Assembly: GCA_002787235.1 (NCBI GenBank)
Contig: PCWG01000042.1
Location: forward strand, 536,957 to 600,956
DNA: 64,000 bases
Source of the DNA: Nitrospinae bacterium CG11_big_fil_rev_8_21_14_0_20_45_15
Lineage (GTDB): Bacteria; Nitrospinota; Nitrospinia; Nitrospinales; VA-1
Direction of reading: 5' to 3'
Shown here: piece by piece, positions 18,047 to 26,807 of the stretch
How positions within the stretch are numbered: the first letter of the stretch is position 1
Layout of the letters: every line of letters begins with the position of its first letter
The notes under the pieces: generated by a model
Told to the model about the DNA's origin: nothing
Database searches by the model: none
Seen by the model: the letters and a program-made list of their open reading frames with translations, nothing else
Program-made: the position numbers and the translations under genes

Positions 18047-18838
18047 TCAGGCGAGGCGTTTTTGGATTTCCAGAGCGCGACAATGCTCTTCATCCAAACT
18101 GAGGAAACCTTTTTTCAAATCATTTTTCAACATCAATAATTCAAATCGCAAAGCTTCTTCAACGGCAGACTTGAAGGTCTCCCGGCCGTCACAGGCAAAA
18201 GCCACGATACGAGTATTGAACTTGGAAGGTTGCGCGTCGTGTAATATCTGATCGATGGTATTGGGCTGAATACCCCCGCCCAGCGAGACAGAAAAACCGA
18301 ATTTTTGGATACGAAGAATGGTCGAACGTACAAGATGAATAAAGTCTGCATCACGGCGTTTGGCACCCAAGGACTGTAGTAAATCGCTCGAACCGATGGT
18401 GACTTCGTCAATGTCTTTTGCGAAAGGGGAATCCAGTATTTCATCCAAATGCCGGATGGCAAAGGCCGTCTCGATGTTCACACATTTTTTTATGCGCCGA
18501 TATTGCAGGGGCGAACAGAAGTCACGAACCGCACCGATGAAATTTTCCAGCGCATAAGGCGATTCGATCATAGGGCCAATAACACCGTCCACATCCATAG
18601 GCAGAATGCTCCTGATGTCATACCTCGCATTGGGTCCCCCTATTTTGACATGAACCGGTAAAATCCCTCGCGCCATTTTCACCCATTCTTCAATTTGGGC
18701 ATGACTCATGGCCGAGTCTTCGGTAGACAATTTGATACCGATTGCCCCCTGTTCCACTTTCAACCGTTGCAATTCAGATGAAGGTGTATCCGGTTGCACA
18801 AGCTTCAACAATTGCTTTGGAGTTCTTTTACCAGTCAT
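18047..18838 (-). CDS. HpcH/HpaI-like aldolase (citrate lyase beta superfamily)
   Basis: A 263-residue TIM-barrel protein of the HpcH/HpaI/CitE superfamily, judged from the strand order HVKIGGPNA, DGVIGPMIES, CVNIETAFAI and EVTIGSSDLL; the glutamates in IES and IET fit the divalent-metal site. These enzymes cleave or form C-C bonds of 2-oxo or acyl substrates. The start is ATG at 18838, forming an ATGA overlap with the stop of the upstream fusion gene and having AAGGGG seven bases before it; the ATG at 18844 is too close to that site. Coupling implies a shared pathway. Exact family assignment is moderate. Confidence 0.75.
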   Translation of the reverse strand: MTGKRTPKQLLKLVQPDTPSSELQRLKVEQGAIGIKLSTEDSAMSHAQIEEWVKMARGILPVHVKIGGPNARYDIRSILPMDVDGVIGPMIESPYALENFIGAVRDFCSPLQYRRIKKCVNIETAFAIRHLDEILDSPFAKDIDEVTIGSSDLLQSLGAKRRDADFIHLVRSTILRIQKFGFSVSLGGGIQPNTIDQILHDAQPSKFNTRIVAFACDGRETFKSAVEEALRFELLMLKNDLKKGFLSLDEEHCRALEIQKRLA

Positions 18839-21093
18839 CGCCATTCCCCTTTAGAATTTCTGGCAATCGTCGAAGGCTCGATCTGAGTCACACGGGCATT
18901 GCCCGTTAATATCATCGCTTTGCGCAATTCTTCCCGTAACTGATTCAAATAAAACTCGACACCTTCCTGCCCGGCTCCAAAAGCCGCAATGCAAATCGGT
19001 CGTCCTATCAGTACCGCATCCGCTCCCAGAGCGAGCATCTTCAAGACATCGATGCCTTCCCGAATGCCGCCATCGACCAATACTTTGGCTCGGCCGCCAA
19101 CGGCATTGGCAATTTCCGGTAATACTTCAGCCGTACCCGGCATCGTGTCCATCACCCTTCCGCCATGATTGGAAACCACGATCGCGTCGGCACCAGCTTC
19201 TATCGCCGCCATTGCCGATTCGACATTCATGATCCCTTTCAAAATAAAGGGAACCGACAAATAACTTTTCAACTCACGCAACTCGTCAATCGTCTTGGGA
19301 GCCACCCGTTGAGATTTCAAGGCCATCGTCTTGAACGATGCCGCATCAATATCTATACCGACCGCTATCGCACCCGCATCTTCCGCCGCCTTGAATCGTT
19401 TGATGATGTCCAGATTGTATTCGCGTGGCTTGAAAATCGGGATGCCCAAACCACCGCGTTCGCGAATGGATTCCAAACCGATCAAATATTTTTGTGGGCT
19501 GGCACCGTCCCCCACCATCCCCATAGAGCCGCAACTGAGGCAACCGTCGAGCACGGCGTCGGCATAATCTTTTTCACCCATACCTCCCGCCAGATTGGTT
19601 TCCATGCCCGTGATCGGGGCGGCAAGAATGGGCAGGGACAGCTTGTGTCCGAAAAGCTGGATACTGAGATCGGGCTCCCGTACATTGTGAATGGTACGCA
19701 GATTGATTTTGTAACGCGCCAAAGCCCGGAGATTTTCTGTGAACGACTCGCCACTGCCGATCCCTCCTATTCCCGGTACTTTTCCCGCACATTCCACCCC
19801 ATCACATATAATGCAAGCCTTGCAGGCCGCGTAGAATTTTTTTCGCGCATTATTGCGGATGATGTCCCAGGTCAACTGAGTGGGCGAACCCATCTCGATG
19901 GTGATACAGGCCCGCGCCTGATCATTGATACGAATCGCTTCCTCGCGTGTTTTTGCTACTGTGATGACGTGTCCCATCTTGCCCAGATTGCTATTCAACT
20001 CCTCAACACGATCGCCCGCTTCCTTCATCAGGATCACTTCTTTAACCCCGCGAATTTTTCGCGCTTCCTCCACCCCTTGAACAGAAAGAATTTTACCCGG
20101 TGGAGGGATCAAAGCCCGCTCAGCCGCAAACAAATGGAGATGAGGTTTCAGATTCGTCGGTGTATCGCCGAGAGCCACCTGAATAGCCGCCTTGACCAAG
20201 TCCACTCCTGTAGCAAGCGGGTAAGTGTAACTCGACATCCAGCCACCGCTCAAACGCGCGGCGATCTCAACCACCTTCGGTCCCTCGGATGTGAGCTTGA
20301 TGTCTCCCTTCGCCGCTCCTACATTGATTCCCAAAGTACGAATGGCTTTGATAAAGATATCTTCAACCGCCTTCACATCCGCTTCTGGCAAGGCTGAAGG
20401 CAAAGTGTGCCCCGTTTCAACAAAACAGGGAGAACGTTCGATGATACGGTCCGCCACACCCGTGATAAAGATTTTTCCATCAAAAACCAGAGCGTCCAGA
20501 CTCAGCTCCGTCCCCTCCATAAAATCTTCGAGAACCAGCTTGCCGCTGATAGAGGCTTCCTTCGCTTCCCGGAACGCTTGCCGAAAATCAGATCGGCTTA
20601 AAATCTTGCGGACACCGCGCGCACCCATATTGTCACAAGGCTTGATGACCAACGGCAGAGGCATTTCATTCATCGCCTGCTCGCCCTCATCTAAAGTCCA
20701 GATCGGGCGGAAATCAGGGACGGGAACGCCTCCCGCCTTCAAACATTGGCGCATCTTGATTTTATCCGTAGCACGCTCAGCCACTTCAAAAGGAATTCCC
20801 GGCAAATTCAACGCATTGGCGACAGCCGCCACGGTTTGCGAAGCGTCCGTTCCGATGGTCATCACCCCATCGAGAAGGCACGACGTGTGGAACTGCTTCG
20901 CCGCATTGACCGTCAAATTGATATTGCGAGTACTGACCACCAGCGGATAGTCTGCCAGCAACATCCCCTCAGCTTCACGATTGTAATCCGTAACAACGAC
21001 CTTCAATCCCAAAGCCTTTGCTGTCTTGATCGCAGGAACCTGGAAAGGTCCCCCACCAATGACCATCAAATGTCGAATGCGTCCAGAACTCAA
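18835..21093 (-). CDS. Fusion of an ATP-grasp ligase and an FMN-dependent alpha-hydroxy-acid oxidase-like domain
   Basis: A 752-residue two-enzyme protein. Residues 8-400 are an ATP-grasp carboxylate-amine ligase: Rossmann-like start VIGGGPFQ, ATP-binding VIKPCDNMGARG (149-160) and metal site KVVEIAARLSGG (273-284). Residues 420-735 are an alpha-hydroxy-acid oxidase-type FMN barrel: K619 in FILKG, SNHGGR (641-646) with catalytic H643 and R646, DGGIR (674-678) and GRP. Between them lies a cysteine cluster C424, C427, C430, C435. The start is TTG at 21093 with AAGGGG five bases upstream. It is coupled to the HpcH-like gene. Substrate unknown; oxidation of a hydroxy acid and ATP-driven amide formation are expected. 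Confidence 0.88.
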   Translation of the reverse strand: MSSGRIRHLMVIGGGPFQVPAIKTAKALGLKVVVTDYNREAEGMLLADYPLVVSTRNINLTVNAAKQFHTSCLLDGVMTIGTDASQTVAAVANALNLPGIPFEVAERATDKIKMRQCLKAGGVPVPDFRPIWTLDEGEQAMNEMPLPLVIKPCDNMGARGVRKILSRSDFRQAFREAKEASISGKLVLEDFMEGTELSLDALVFDGKIFITGVADRIIERSPCFVETGHTLPSALPEADVKAVEDIFIKAIRTLGINVGAAKGDIKLTSEGPKVVEIAARLSGGWMSSYTYPLATGVDLVKAAIQVALGDTPTNLKPHLHLFAAERALIPPPGKILSVQGVEEARKIRGVKEVILMKEAGDRVEELNSNLGKMGHVITVAKTREEAIRINDQARACITIEMGSPTQLTWDIIRNNARKKFYAACKACIICDGVECAGKVPGIGGIGSGESFTENLRALARYKINLRTIHNVREPDLSIQLFGHKLSLPILAAPITGMETNLAGGMGEKDYADAVLDGCLSCGSMGMVGDGASPQKYLIGLESIRERGGLGIPIFKPREYNLDIIKRFKAAEDAGAIAVGIDIDAASFKTMALKSQRVAPKTIDELRELKSYLSVPFILKGIMNVESAMAAIEAGADAIVVSNHGGRVMDTMPGTAEVLPEIANAVGGRAKVLVDGGIREGIDVLKMLALGADAVLIGRPICIAAFGAGQEGVEFYLNQLREELRKAMILTGNARVTQIEPSTIARNSKGEWR

Positions 21094-21446
21094 AGTATCC
21101 CCTTAAGTAAAATTCAGCCAAATCCAGAACTATCTTCCTCTATTATCGACTAAAACGAAACCCCTCTTGATAAAATTATTTTATCTCCCTGAAAGTGCCT
21201 GTTTGATAACAAAAACAGCGTCAGCACAAACACCCACTTCCAAGTCCTGATTTTATATAAAAGTTATGGATAGATGCTCTGAAAATAAAAATTTTCTTTA
21301 AAAAACAACACATTAACACTTGACAGATAGAAGGAAACTCGTATATTCTCTATAAAGATACACACTGATATATTATTTTGAATTTATTAGCTTTATTTTA
21401 TTTATTTTAAGAAATTCAAGTAATATTTACACCGATAAAAAGAGAT
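21094..21446. other. AT-rich intergenic region between divergent genes
   Basis: About 350 bases with no gene I can support. The left part carries the ribosome site and leader of the fusion gene (minus strand), the right part a good sigma70-like promoter for the small plus-strand genes. Confidence 0.6.
21320..21347 (+). promoter_or_regulatory. Sigma70-type promoter
   Basis: A perfect -35 TTGACA (21320-21325) and TATATT (21342-21347) with a 16-base spacer, about 100 bases upstream of the first small membrane-protein gene. This is the clearest promoter by eye in the window. Confidence 0.6.
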
Positions 21447-21698
21447 ATGCTCCAATATTTGGCAAAAAGGACAGGCGGCCCAACATGGAAAGATATGGCA
21501 GTGATCTTTCTAGTTGCAAGTTGTTTTGTATTGCCCGATTTATTCAGCTACGGCCCCGTGCCCCAGCCCACAGAACACATCGCATCCAATCAAACTACAG
21601 TTTCCATTTCTGAAAAAATTGACCAAGCTCGCGCTCCCATTCAAGATCAAATGATTGATGATTCTGAAGTGCATGACACCCCACCCATGTCAAATTAG
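21447..21698 (+). CDS. Small single-pass membrane protein, unknown
   Basis: An 83-residue protein with one hydrophobic segment (about 17-33) after a short basic N-terminus, followed by a polar, acidic tail ending in PPMSN. The tail would lie in the periplasm if the positive-inside rule holds. It is preceded by a promoter-like sequence and a weak AAAAAGAG ribosome site. No family recognised; the following gene is also a membrane-anchored orphan. Confidence 0.55.
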   Translation: MLQYLAKRTGGPTWKDMAVIFLVASCFVLPDLFSYGPVPQPTEHIASNQTTVSISEKIDQARAPIQDQMIDDSEVHDTPPMSN

Positions 21699-21847
21699 CT
21701 CAGTCCATTTCGTGCCTTGTAAAAAATTCAGCGTAAATTTCCTTTTTCTTATCCTGCACCCCTGAAGTTCAACATAGCCTGACCGTTTGCTTGATAAACA
21801 CGCAATATTTTTGCATAATACTCTCAAGGAATGGGGGGGCTTACGCA

Positions 21848-22330
21848 ATGAAGGCAAATAAGCTGTCAATTTGGATAGGCACAGGTTTTTTGCTGATGTT
21901 ACCCCTCTTTTATATCGATTACAGCGACACCGAGTATCCCGCCCTGCAAAAAGCCGAACAAGTGGTGCGCCATGTTTCCTCCCAACGACACTTGAAACAT
22001 TCCTCCTTTTATGCACTGGATGGAGAGAAGACCCCCTCCCGCTTCGTGCAATGGATGTTCTCTACCTTGGCTCATGCAGAATGGTATCTGGTAGATGCGC
22101 CCGGAGAGTTCAATGCAGAAGAACTGAAAATGATAAAAAAGAGTGGGATTCCTCTCATCCCGCCAGAAGTTGCCATCGTTCCCTACAAACCCGACCTCGA
22201 ACGAGGAAAACAAGTCGTCGTGAAAGCAGACAACACCAGGAACATCCTGGTTGTCGAGAGTTATATAGACCCACAAATGCTCCCAGTTCGCACCCGCGAA
22301 TGGGAATTTTCAATCTCAGACAAAGAATAG
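21848..22330 (+). CDS. Membrane-anchored or exported hypothetical protein
   Basis: A 160-residue protein with an N-terminal hydrophobic segment (about 7-20, after MKANK) and a soluble remainder with no cysteines or known catalytic motif. The ATG at 21848 is chosen because AAGGA followed by a G run lies just upstream and because it leaves a normal signal-anchor; a longer frame from 21791 would put 19 odd residues before it. I do not recognise a family. Downstream is the CorC/HlyC-type gene after a 170-base gap. Confidence 0.6.
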   Translation: MKANKLSIWIGTGFLLMLPLFYIDYSDTEYPALQKAEQVVRHVSSQRHLKHSSFYALDGEKTPSRFVQWMFSTLAHAEWYLVDAPGEFNAEELKMIKKSGIPLIPPEVAIVPYKPDLERGKQVVVKADNTRNILVVESYIDPQMLPVRTREWEFSISDKE

Positions 22331-22501
22331 ACCGCACCCAAATGAAAATTGTAGCTTTAGGTTGCTTCCAAGTTTAGGTCTTTTAGGATGTGCGAAATAA
22401 GTCGATTGATGTCATAATATTTTCTTTTTGCTAAACCTGAAAGTCCAATAACGGCAAGTTTTCCGTAAGTCAAAAACAATCCATACTCATAAATTAACTC
22501 A

Positions 22502-23779
22502 ATGATTGATTGGTCCAACATTTTTATTCTTTTTTTGCTTATTCTTCTTTCAGGAATTTTTTCAGGATCCGAGACCGCCCTGGTTTCACTCCATGCGGCC
22601 CAAGTCCGAAATCTGGTTCAGACGAATAGAAAAAGGGCCAAGATAGTTGAAAAGCTGAAAGAAAAGCCCCAACGATTGTTGATCACTATCCTTATTGGAA
22701 ACAACGTGGTGAATATCGGAACCTCTGTGTTTGCCACCGTTGTAGCCACAGAGGCCTTTGGAAATCACGTCATTGGTTGGGTGACAGGGATATTAACCCT
22801 TCTTATTCTGGTGTTTGGTGAAATCATACCGAAGACCTTTTCTCACAAGCATGCTATAGAATTTTCTCTGTTCATTGCCTACCCCATTTATTTTCTTCAA
22901 GAGTTGCTTCTCCCTTTAATCTGGTTATTAGAGAAACTGATTTTGTTAATCAATAAAATATTGAGAATTGAAAATCATTCTAACCAGGTGGTTTCTGAAC
23001 AAGATCTCCGGGCCATGGTGAATTTAAGCTCGGAAGAAGGTTCCATAGAAGCATCCGAAGCAGAGTTGATAGATAACGTAATTGATTTCAGCACCATTTT
23101 GGTAGAAGAAGTGATGACCCCCCGTTCCGCAATATGTGCCGTCGATGATACCAAGACGGTTAAAGAAACGATGGAGTTGATGGTACATCAAGGATTGCAT
23201 TCCCGACTGCCGGTCTATCATGAAACCTTGGAAAATCCAACGGGAGTGGTCGCTTTAAGAGAGATGGCTAAATTGTACTTTGATCAATCTCAGGCCAACA
23301 GGACCCTCGCCGATTTGAAACTGTTGGCACCTATCGTGGTCCCCATAACCCAACCCATCAAGCTACTGTTCAATGAGTTTCGCTGGAAACAACGGCATCT
23401 CGCGCTCGTGGTGGATGAGCATGGGAGTGTTGTAGGCCTTGTGACAATGGAAGATATCCTTGAAGAAATTATGGGAGAAATTCGAGACGAAACAGACTCT
23501 GAAGAGTTTACGGATATTGTTAAAAATGGTGAAAATTCCTGGTCTGTCAGCGGCAGAACAGAATTAAAAAACGTCCGTAATCAAATTGGTATTTGGCTTG
23601 GAGGCACCGATGAACAAGAATCAGAGGATGAAAGGAAGACGCTCAGTTTATTGCTGATTGAGAACTTTCAAAAAATTCCCAAGGTAGGTAAATCCGTGAT
23701 CATAAATAATTGCGAATTGACCGTAGAAAAAGTCGAAAACTTTTCAATCAAACGCGTTCGACTAAAAGCAATTGCCTAG
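22502..23779 (+). CDS. CorC/HlyC (CNNM) family membrane protein with CBS pair
   Basis: A 425-residue protein with the standard order: DUF21/CNNM membrane domain (about 1-185, opening with SGIFSGSETAL), CBS pair (about 200-325, containing MTPR and VVDEHGSVVGLVTMEDILEEI) and a C-terminal CorC_HlyC domain (about 340-425). Relatives export Mg2+ or take part in metal-ion homeostasis; the old name hemolysin is misleading. It is a single gene with promoters unknown. Confidence 0.92.
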   Translation: MIDWSNIFILFLLILLSGIFSGSETALVSLHAAQVRNLVQTNRKRAKIVEKLKEKPQRLLITILIGNNVVNIGTSVFATVVATEAFGNHVIGWVTGILTLLILVFGEIIPKTFSHKHAIEFSLFIAYPIYFLQELLLPLIWLLEKLILLINKILRIENHSNQVVSEQDLRAMVNLSSEEGSIEASEAELIDNVIDFSTILVEEVMTPRSAICAVDDTKTVKETMELMVHQGLHSRLPVYHETLENPTGVVALREMAKLYFDQSQANRTLADLKLLAPIVVPITQPIKLLFNEFRWKQRHLALVVDEHGSVVGLVTMEDILEEIMGEIRDETDSEEFTDIVKNGENSWSVSGRTELKNVRNQIGIWLGGTDEQESEDERKTLSLLLIENFQKIPKVGKSVIINNCELTVEKVENFSIKRVRLKAIA

Positions 23780-23856
23780 TATAAAATTATCTGTTTACTT
23801 ATTTGGTAAATCTGAAATAATGCTTTCAATACTAATCATCAGCACCTATAGGCTCA

Positions 23857-24360
23857 ATGGACACGTATCAAATCAGAGATTGTTGTGAGGAAGCACTGGA
23901 TATTTCAGCAAATCATGGAGTTTTTGCGGGAATGTCTTTTCTTATCGGGGAAAAATTTTGCGCGGAGTATCAGAAACTGCGTTTGCTGAGCAGGAAACTG
24001 CGTTACCTCTATCCGGCCAATACCCAAAATGTAGCAGGCAGTCCTTTGAGCATCCGCCCGTTTCAGATCAGCTATTCTTTGACGATTCAGGAAAATTACA
24101 GGGGGATTTTCGACCGTATTCAGTTTCTGGAAAACACTCTCAAACATTTTGTTGAGGAAATTGAGAACTGTTTTCTGCCTGATGACATCAAAGAATTTCT
24201 AAACACCTATCCCCGTTTGGAATTTAAGAACAGTTCGGGGGAGGATTATACCGGCTCGGTTTTGCAGGAAATGACAGGTCAGGATCTTCTATCGGAAGCG
24301 GAAGACATTTTGATCATTGAAGATTTAAAAAGAATGTTCTTTTCTAAATCGGAAAATTAA
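23857..24360 (+). CDS. Hypothetical protein, mostly helical
   Basis: A 167-residue soluble protein with no signal sequence. It is predicted by eye to be largely helical, with a well-conserved-looking basic segment (YQKLRLLSRKLRYLYP). No family recognised. A taggctca stretch precedes the ATG. The next small membrane-protein gene starts six bases after its stop, so both are likely cotranscribed. Confidence 0.65.
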   Translation: MDTYQIRDCCEEALDISANHGVFAGMSFLIGEKFCAEYQKLRLLSRKLRYLYPANTQNVAGSPLSIRPFQISYSLTIQENYRGIFDRIQFLENTLKHFVEEIENCFLPDDIKEFLNTYPRLEFKNSSGEDYTGSVLQEMTGQDLLSEAEDILIIEDLKRMFFSKSEN

Positions 24361-24365
24361 TTCAA

Positions 24366-24560
24366 GTGCCCAATACTCAGCCACACAATAAAAAAGAAGT
24401 GTCCTCTGTCCTCAGTCAGCGGACGCGCCTCGTTCTTGCATTTTTGATTCTTTGTGCCGCGACGTTTTTAATTCTGTTCACGGGCCCAGGATTCAATTTC
24501 GTGTTGCAGGTCATTCTGTCCTTCATTTTGCTGTTTTTTCTGTTTTGGCTGATCACCTGA
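24366..24560 (+). CDS. Small two-helix membrane protein
   Basis: A 64-residue protein started by GTG at 24366. A polar N-terminus (1-20) is followed by two hydrophobic helices (about 21-40 and 44-62) joined by GPGFN. It directly follows the helical hypothetical gene and converges on a coiled-coil membrane-protein gene. No family recognised. Confidence 0.55.
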   Translation: MPNTQPHNKKEVSSVLSQRTRLVLAFLILCAATFLILFTGPGFNFVLQVILSFILLFFLFWLIT

Positions 24561-24584
24561 TTTTTTCAGAGGATCGCTTTCAAA

Positions 24585-25130
24585 CTATCCACGTAGCAAA
24601 ACCAGCACCAGTGTGAGGAAAACCCCGGTCAGGGCTCCACAGCTGAGCAAAAGTGTCAGTTTGATCTTTTGTTCGAGTTGCAGACGCAGTTCCTGAGCTT
24701 TTGTTTCCAGTTCCTGCTTCATTTGACCCGCCAGTTTCTCTTCCGCCGATTTGATTTTCAGGATCAGCATGGAGTCGGCCTGTTGCATCAGAGATTTCAT
24801 CAAGGCCGGGCTGGCTTTTTCGATTTCCGCTTGCACGGCATCGACATTTTCCTCTTTTAATTTATCCATTTTTTTCTGGACGGTTTCCAGACGTTCGCTT
24901 ATCAAATTGCCCAGCTTTGGCTCAAGCGATTCGGCGATCCGCTCCAGGCAATCTTTGCCATTTTGAATCGCTTCGTGCAAGGATTCTTCAATTTCTTCAT
25001 CTAGGGCTTCTTTTCTTCCCGATACATGTTCGGTCAGGATTTCCAGTTTTTCCCGCAAATCCGACAATCGCTCAAAGTCGTCCTGTGCACGCCTGATATT
25101 TCCTTCAATCTCTTCTTTAGGTACTGTCAT
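24585..25130 (-). CDS. Coiled-coil protein with C-terminal membrane anchor
   Basis: A 181-residue protein dominated by charged heptad-like helices (about 5-155) and ending in one transmembrane helix (about 158-179), so it is tail-anchored with the coiled coil in the cytoplasm. The start is ATG at 25130, with GAGG eight bases before it; a TTG at 25193 would extend it by 21 residues but lacks a ribosome site. Family unknown; resembles in style membrane-tethered structural proteins. Divergent from xerC. Confidence 0.7.
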   Translation of the reverse strand: MTVPKEEIEGNIRRAQDDFERLSDLREKLEILTEHVSGRKEALDEEIEESLHEAIQNGKDCLERIAESLEPKLGNLISERLETVQKKMDKLKEENVDAVQAEIEKASPALMKSLMQQADSMLILKIKSAEEKLAGQMKQELETKAQELRLQLEQKIKLTLLLSCGALTGVFLTLVLVLLRG

Positions 25131-25224
25131 GGTCCAATCCTCAAATGTATGATTAACAAAGCTCCGGCTTTTCCTTGACCCTTTAAAATTCAAATAGTAT
25201 ATTGTTTTTAAAGGATTTATTATT

Positions 25225-26151
25225 ATGAAAAATGCAATTCAGGAATTCAGTGTTTATTTGAAAGTGGAAAAGAATGTTTCCATCCATACTTTCTCGAATT
25301 ACCTGCACGACATCAACCAGTTTGTTGAATTCCTGAAAAAAACCGGACACGGAATAGAAAACGGTGAGGTAAAACCCGAAAAAGTCGATCGTCTGGCCAT
25401 CCGTTCCTTCTTAGGATATCTGCATCAAGCCGCCAATTCTTCTGCGACCATGACCCGAAAGTTATCCTCCCTGAGCACTTTTTTCAAATTTTTATGCCGC
25501 GAAGGCCGGATCGAAGAAAACGTTGTGAAGTCCGTACCACGTCCACAAAAAACCAACAAGCTCCCTACCTTTCTATCTGTAGATGAAATGTTCCGGCTTT
25601 TGGATTTGCCCAATCCCAGAAGTTTTATAGGGGCACGCGATCGGGCGATCCTCGAATTGTTTTATTCTACAGGAATGCGTATCAGTGAACTTTCTCAATT
25701 GATGCAGGAAGATATTGACGTCAAGCGAGGAACCGTCAAGGTGTTCGGTAAAGGTTCCAAAGAGAGACTGATCCCCGTCGGACAGAAGGCAATTGAGGCG
25801 ATTCATAAATACCTCCCTTTTCGCAAGGACAGAATCAAAGATCAGAATCCTGATCCTGTGCCGGAGGTCTTGTTTCTTAATTTCAGGGCTTCCGCGCTCT
25901 CGATCCGGGGCATAAGAAAAATTTTAGAGAAGTATATCAAAGGCAATGCCTTTCCTGCGAACATATCACCTCATTCCCTGCGTCATTCTTTCGCAACGCA
26001 TTTGCTTTCAGCAGGGGCCGACTTGAGAACCATTCAGGAAATGCTGGGTCACTCCAGCTTGTCGACAACACAAAAATATACGCATCTATCCATTGACAAA
26101 CTCACAGAAGTATACGATAAAACACATCCTAGGGCGCGTCAAAAGCGGTAG
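25225..26151 (+). CDS. xerC: Tyrosine recombinase XerC
   Basis: A 308-residue site-specific recombinase. SAM-like N-terminal domain (about 1-100), then the catalytic domain with R152, K176, H250, R253, H276 and nucleophile Y285. It resolves chromosome dimers at dif together with XerD. The position directly before hslV-hslU is the order seen in Bacillus and many other bacteria, which supports xerC rather than a mobile-element integrase. AAAGGA precedes the ATG. Confidence 0.93.
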   Translation: MKNAIQEFSVYLKVEKNVSIHTFSNYLHDINQFVEFLKKTGHGIENGEVKPEKVDRLAIRSFLGYLHQAANSSATMTRKLSSLSTFFKFLCREGRIEENVVKSVPRPQKTNKLPTFLSVDEMFRLLDLPNPRSFIGARDRAILELFYSTGMRISELSQLMQEDIDVKRGTVKVFGKGSKERLIPVGQKAIEAIHKYLPFRKDRIKDQNPDPVPEVLFLNFRASALSIRGIRKILEKYIKGNAFPANISPHSLRHSFATHLLSAGADLRTIQEMLGHSSLSTTQKYTHLSIDKLTEVYDKTHPRARQKR

Positions 26152-26273
26152 GAATCCCCCTCCCTTTTATGTTAGTCTTTCTTGAACACAACAAAATCCG
26201 GTTGATGCGAGAAAAATCATTTTACTCGTTCTACTTCCACTGGTTTCATTCTAGTTTATAAAAACATAATACC

Positions 26274-26804
26274 ATGACATTTCACGCAACAACCATTCTT
26301 GCCGTTAGAAGAAATGGCCATGTCGCCCTTGGTGGCGATGGTCAGGTCACGCTCGGTAATACAGTGATGAAACACACAGCCAACAAAGTTCGACGCATGT
26401 ACAATAATAAAGTCATTGGAGGCTTTGCAGGCTCTACGGCAGATGCATTTTCTCTGTTCGGACGATTTGAAGAAAAGCTGGAAAAATTCCAGGGCAATCT
26501 GGCCCGATCCGCTGTCGAGCTGGCTAAGGATTGGCGCACGGACAAAATGTTAAGACGTCTCGAAGCCATGCTCATTGTCGTGGATAAAGAAAGCTCTTTC
26601 CTCATTTCAGGGACGGGCGATGTCATTGAGCCTGAAGACGGGACACTGGCCATAGGTTCCGGTGGCATGTATGCCGTCTCTGCGGCCAAGGCTTTATTGC
26701 GGAATACTGAAATGTCCGCGAAAGAAATTGTTAAGGAAGCGATGGATATCACCCAGACCATCTGCATATATACCAACTCAAACATAACCATTGAGGAGCT
26801 TTGA
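26274..26804 (+). CDS. hslV: ATP-dependent protease subunit HslV (ClpQ)
   Basis: A 176-residue proteasome-related peptidase. The processed N-terminal threonine follows a short leader (MTFHA, then TT at 6-7), and GGDGQVTLG and the GSGGMYA segment are intact. Twelve subunits form the peptidase core driven by HslU. The hslU start is three bases after its stop, a typical coupled pair. Confidence 0.96.
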   Translation: MTFHATTILAVRRNGHVALGGDGQVTLGNTVMKHTANKVRRMYNNKVIGGFAGSTADAFSLFGRFEEKLEKFQGNLARSAVELAKDWRTDKMLRRLEAMLIVVDKESSFLISGTGDVIEPEDGTLAIGSGGMYAVSAAKALLRNTEMSAKEIVKEAMDITQTICIYTNSNITIEEL

Positions 26805-26807
26805 TCA

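Noticed and set aside
19165-20397. 410-residue open frame on the plus strand opposite the ATP-grasp/FMN fusion
   Set aside because: It lies wholly inside a protein with clear catalytic motifs on the other strand and has no recognisable domain or ribosome site.
25225-26151. Tyrosine recombinase as a mobile-element integrase
   Set aside because: It sits directly upstream of hslVU, the known chromosomal xerC position, and no attachment sites or element genes are seen.
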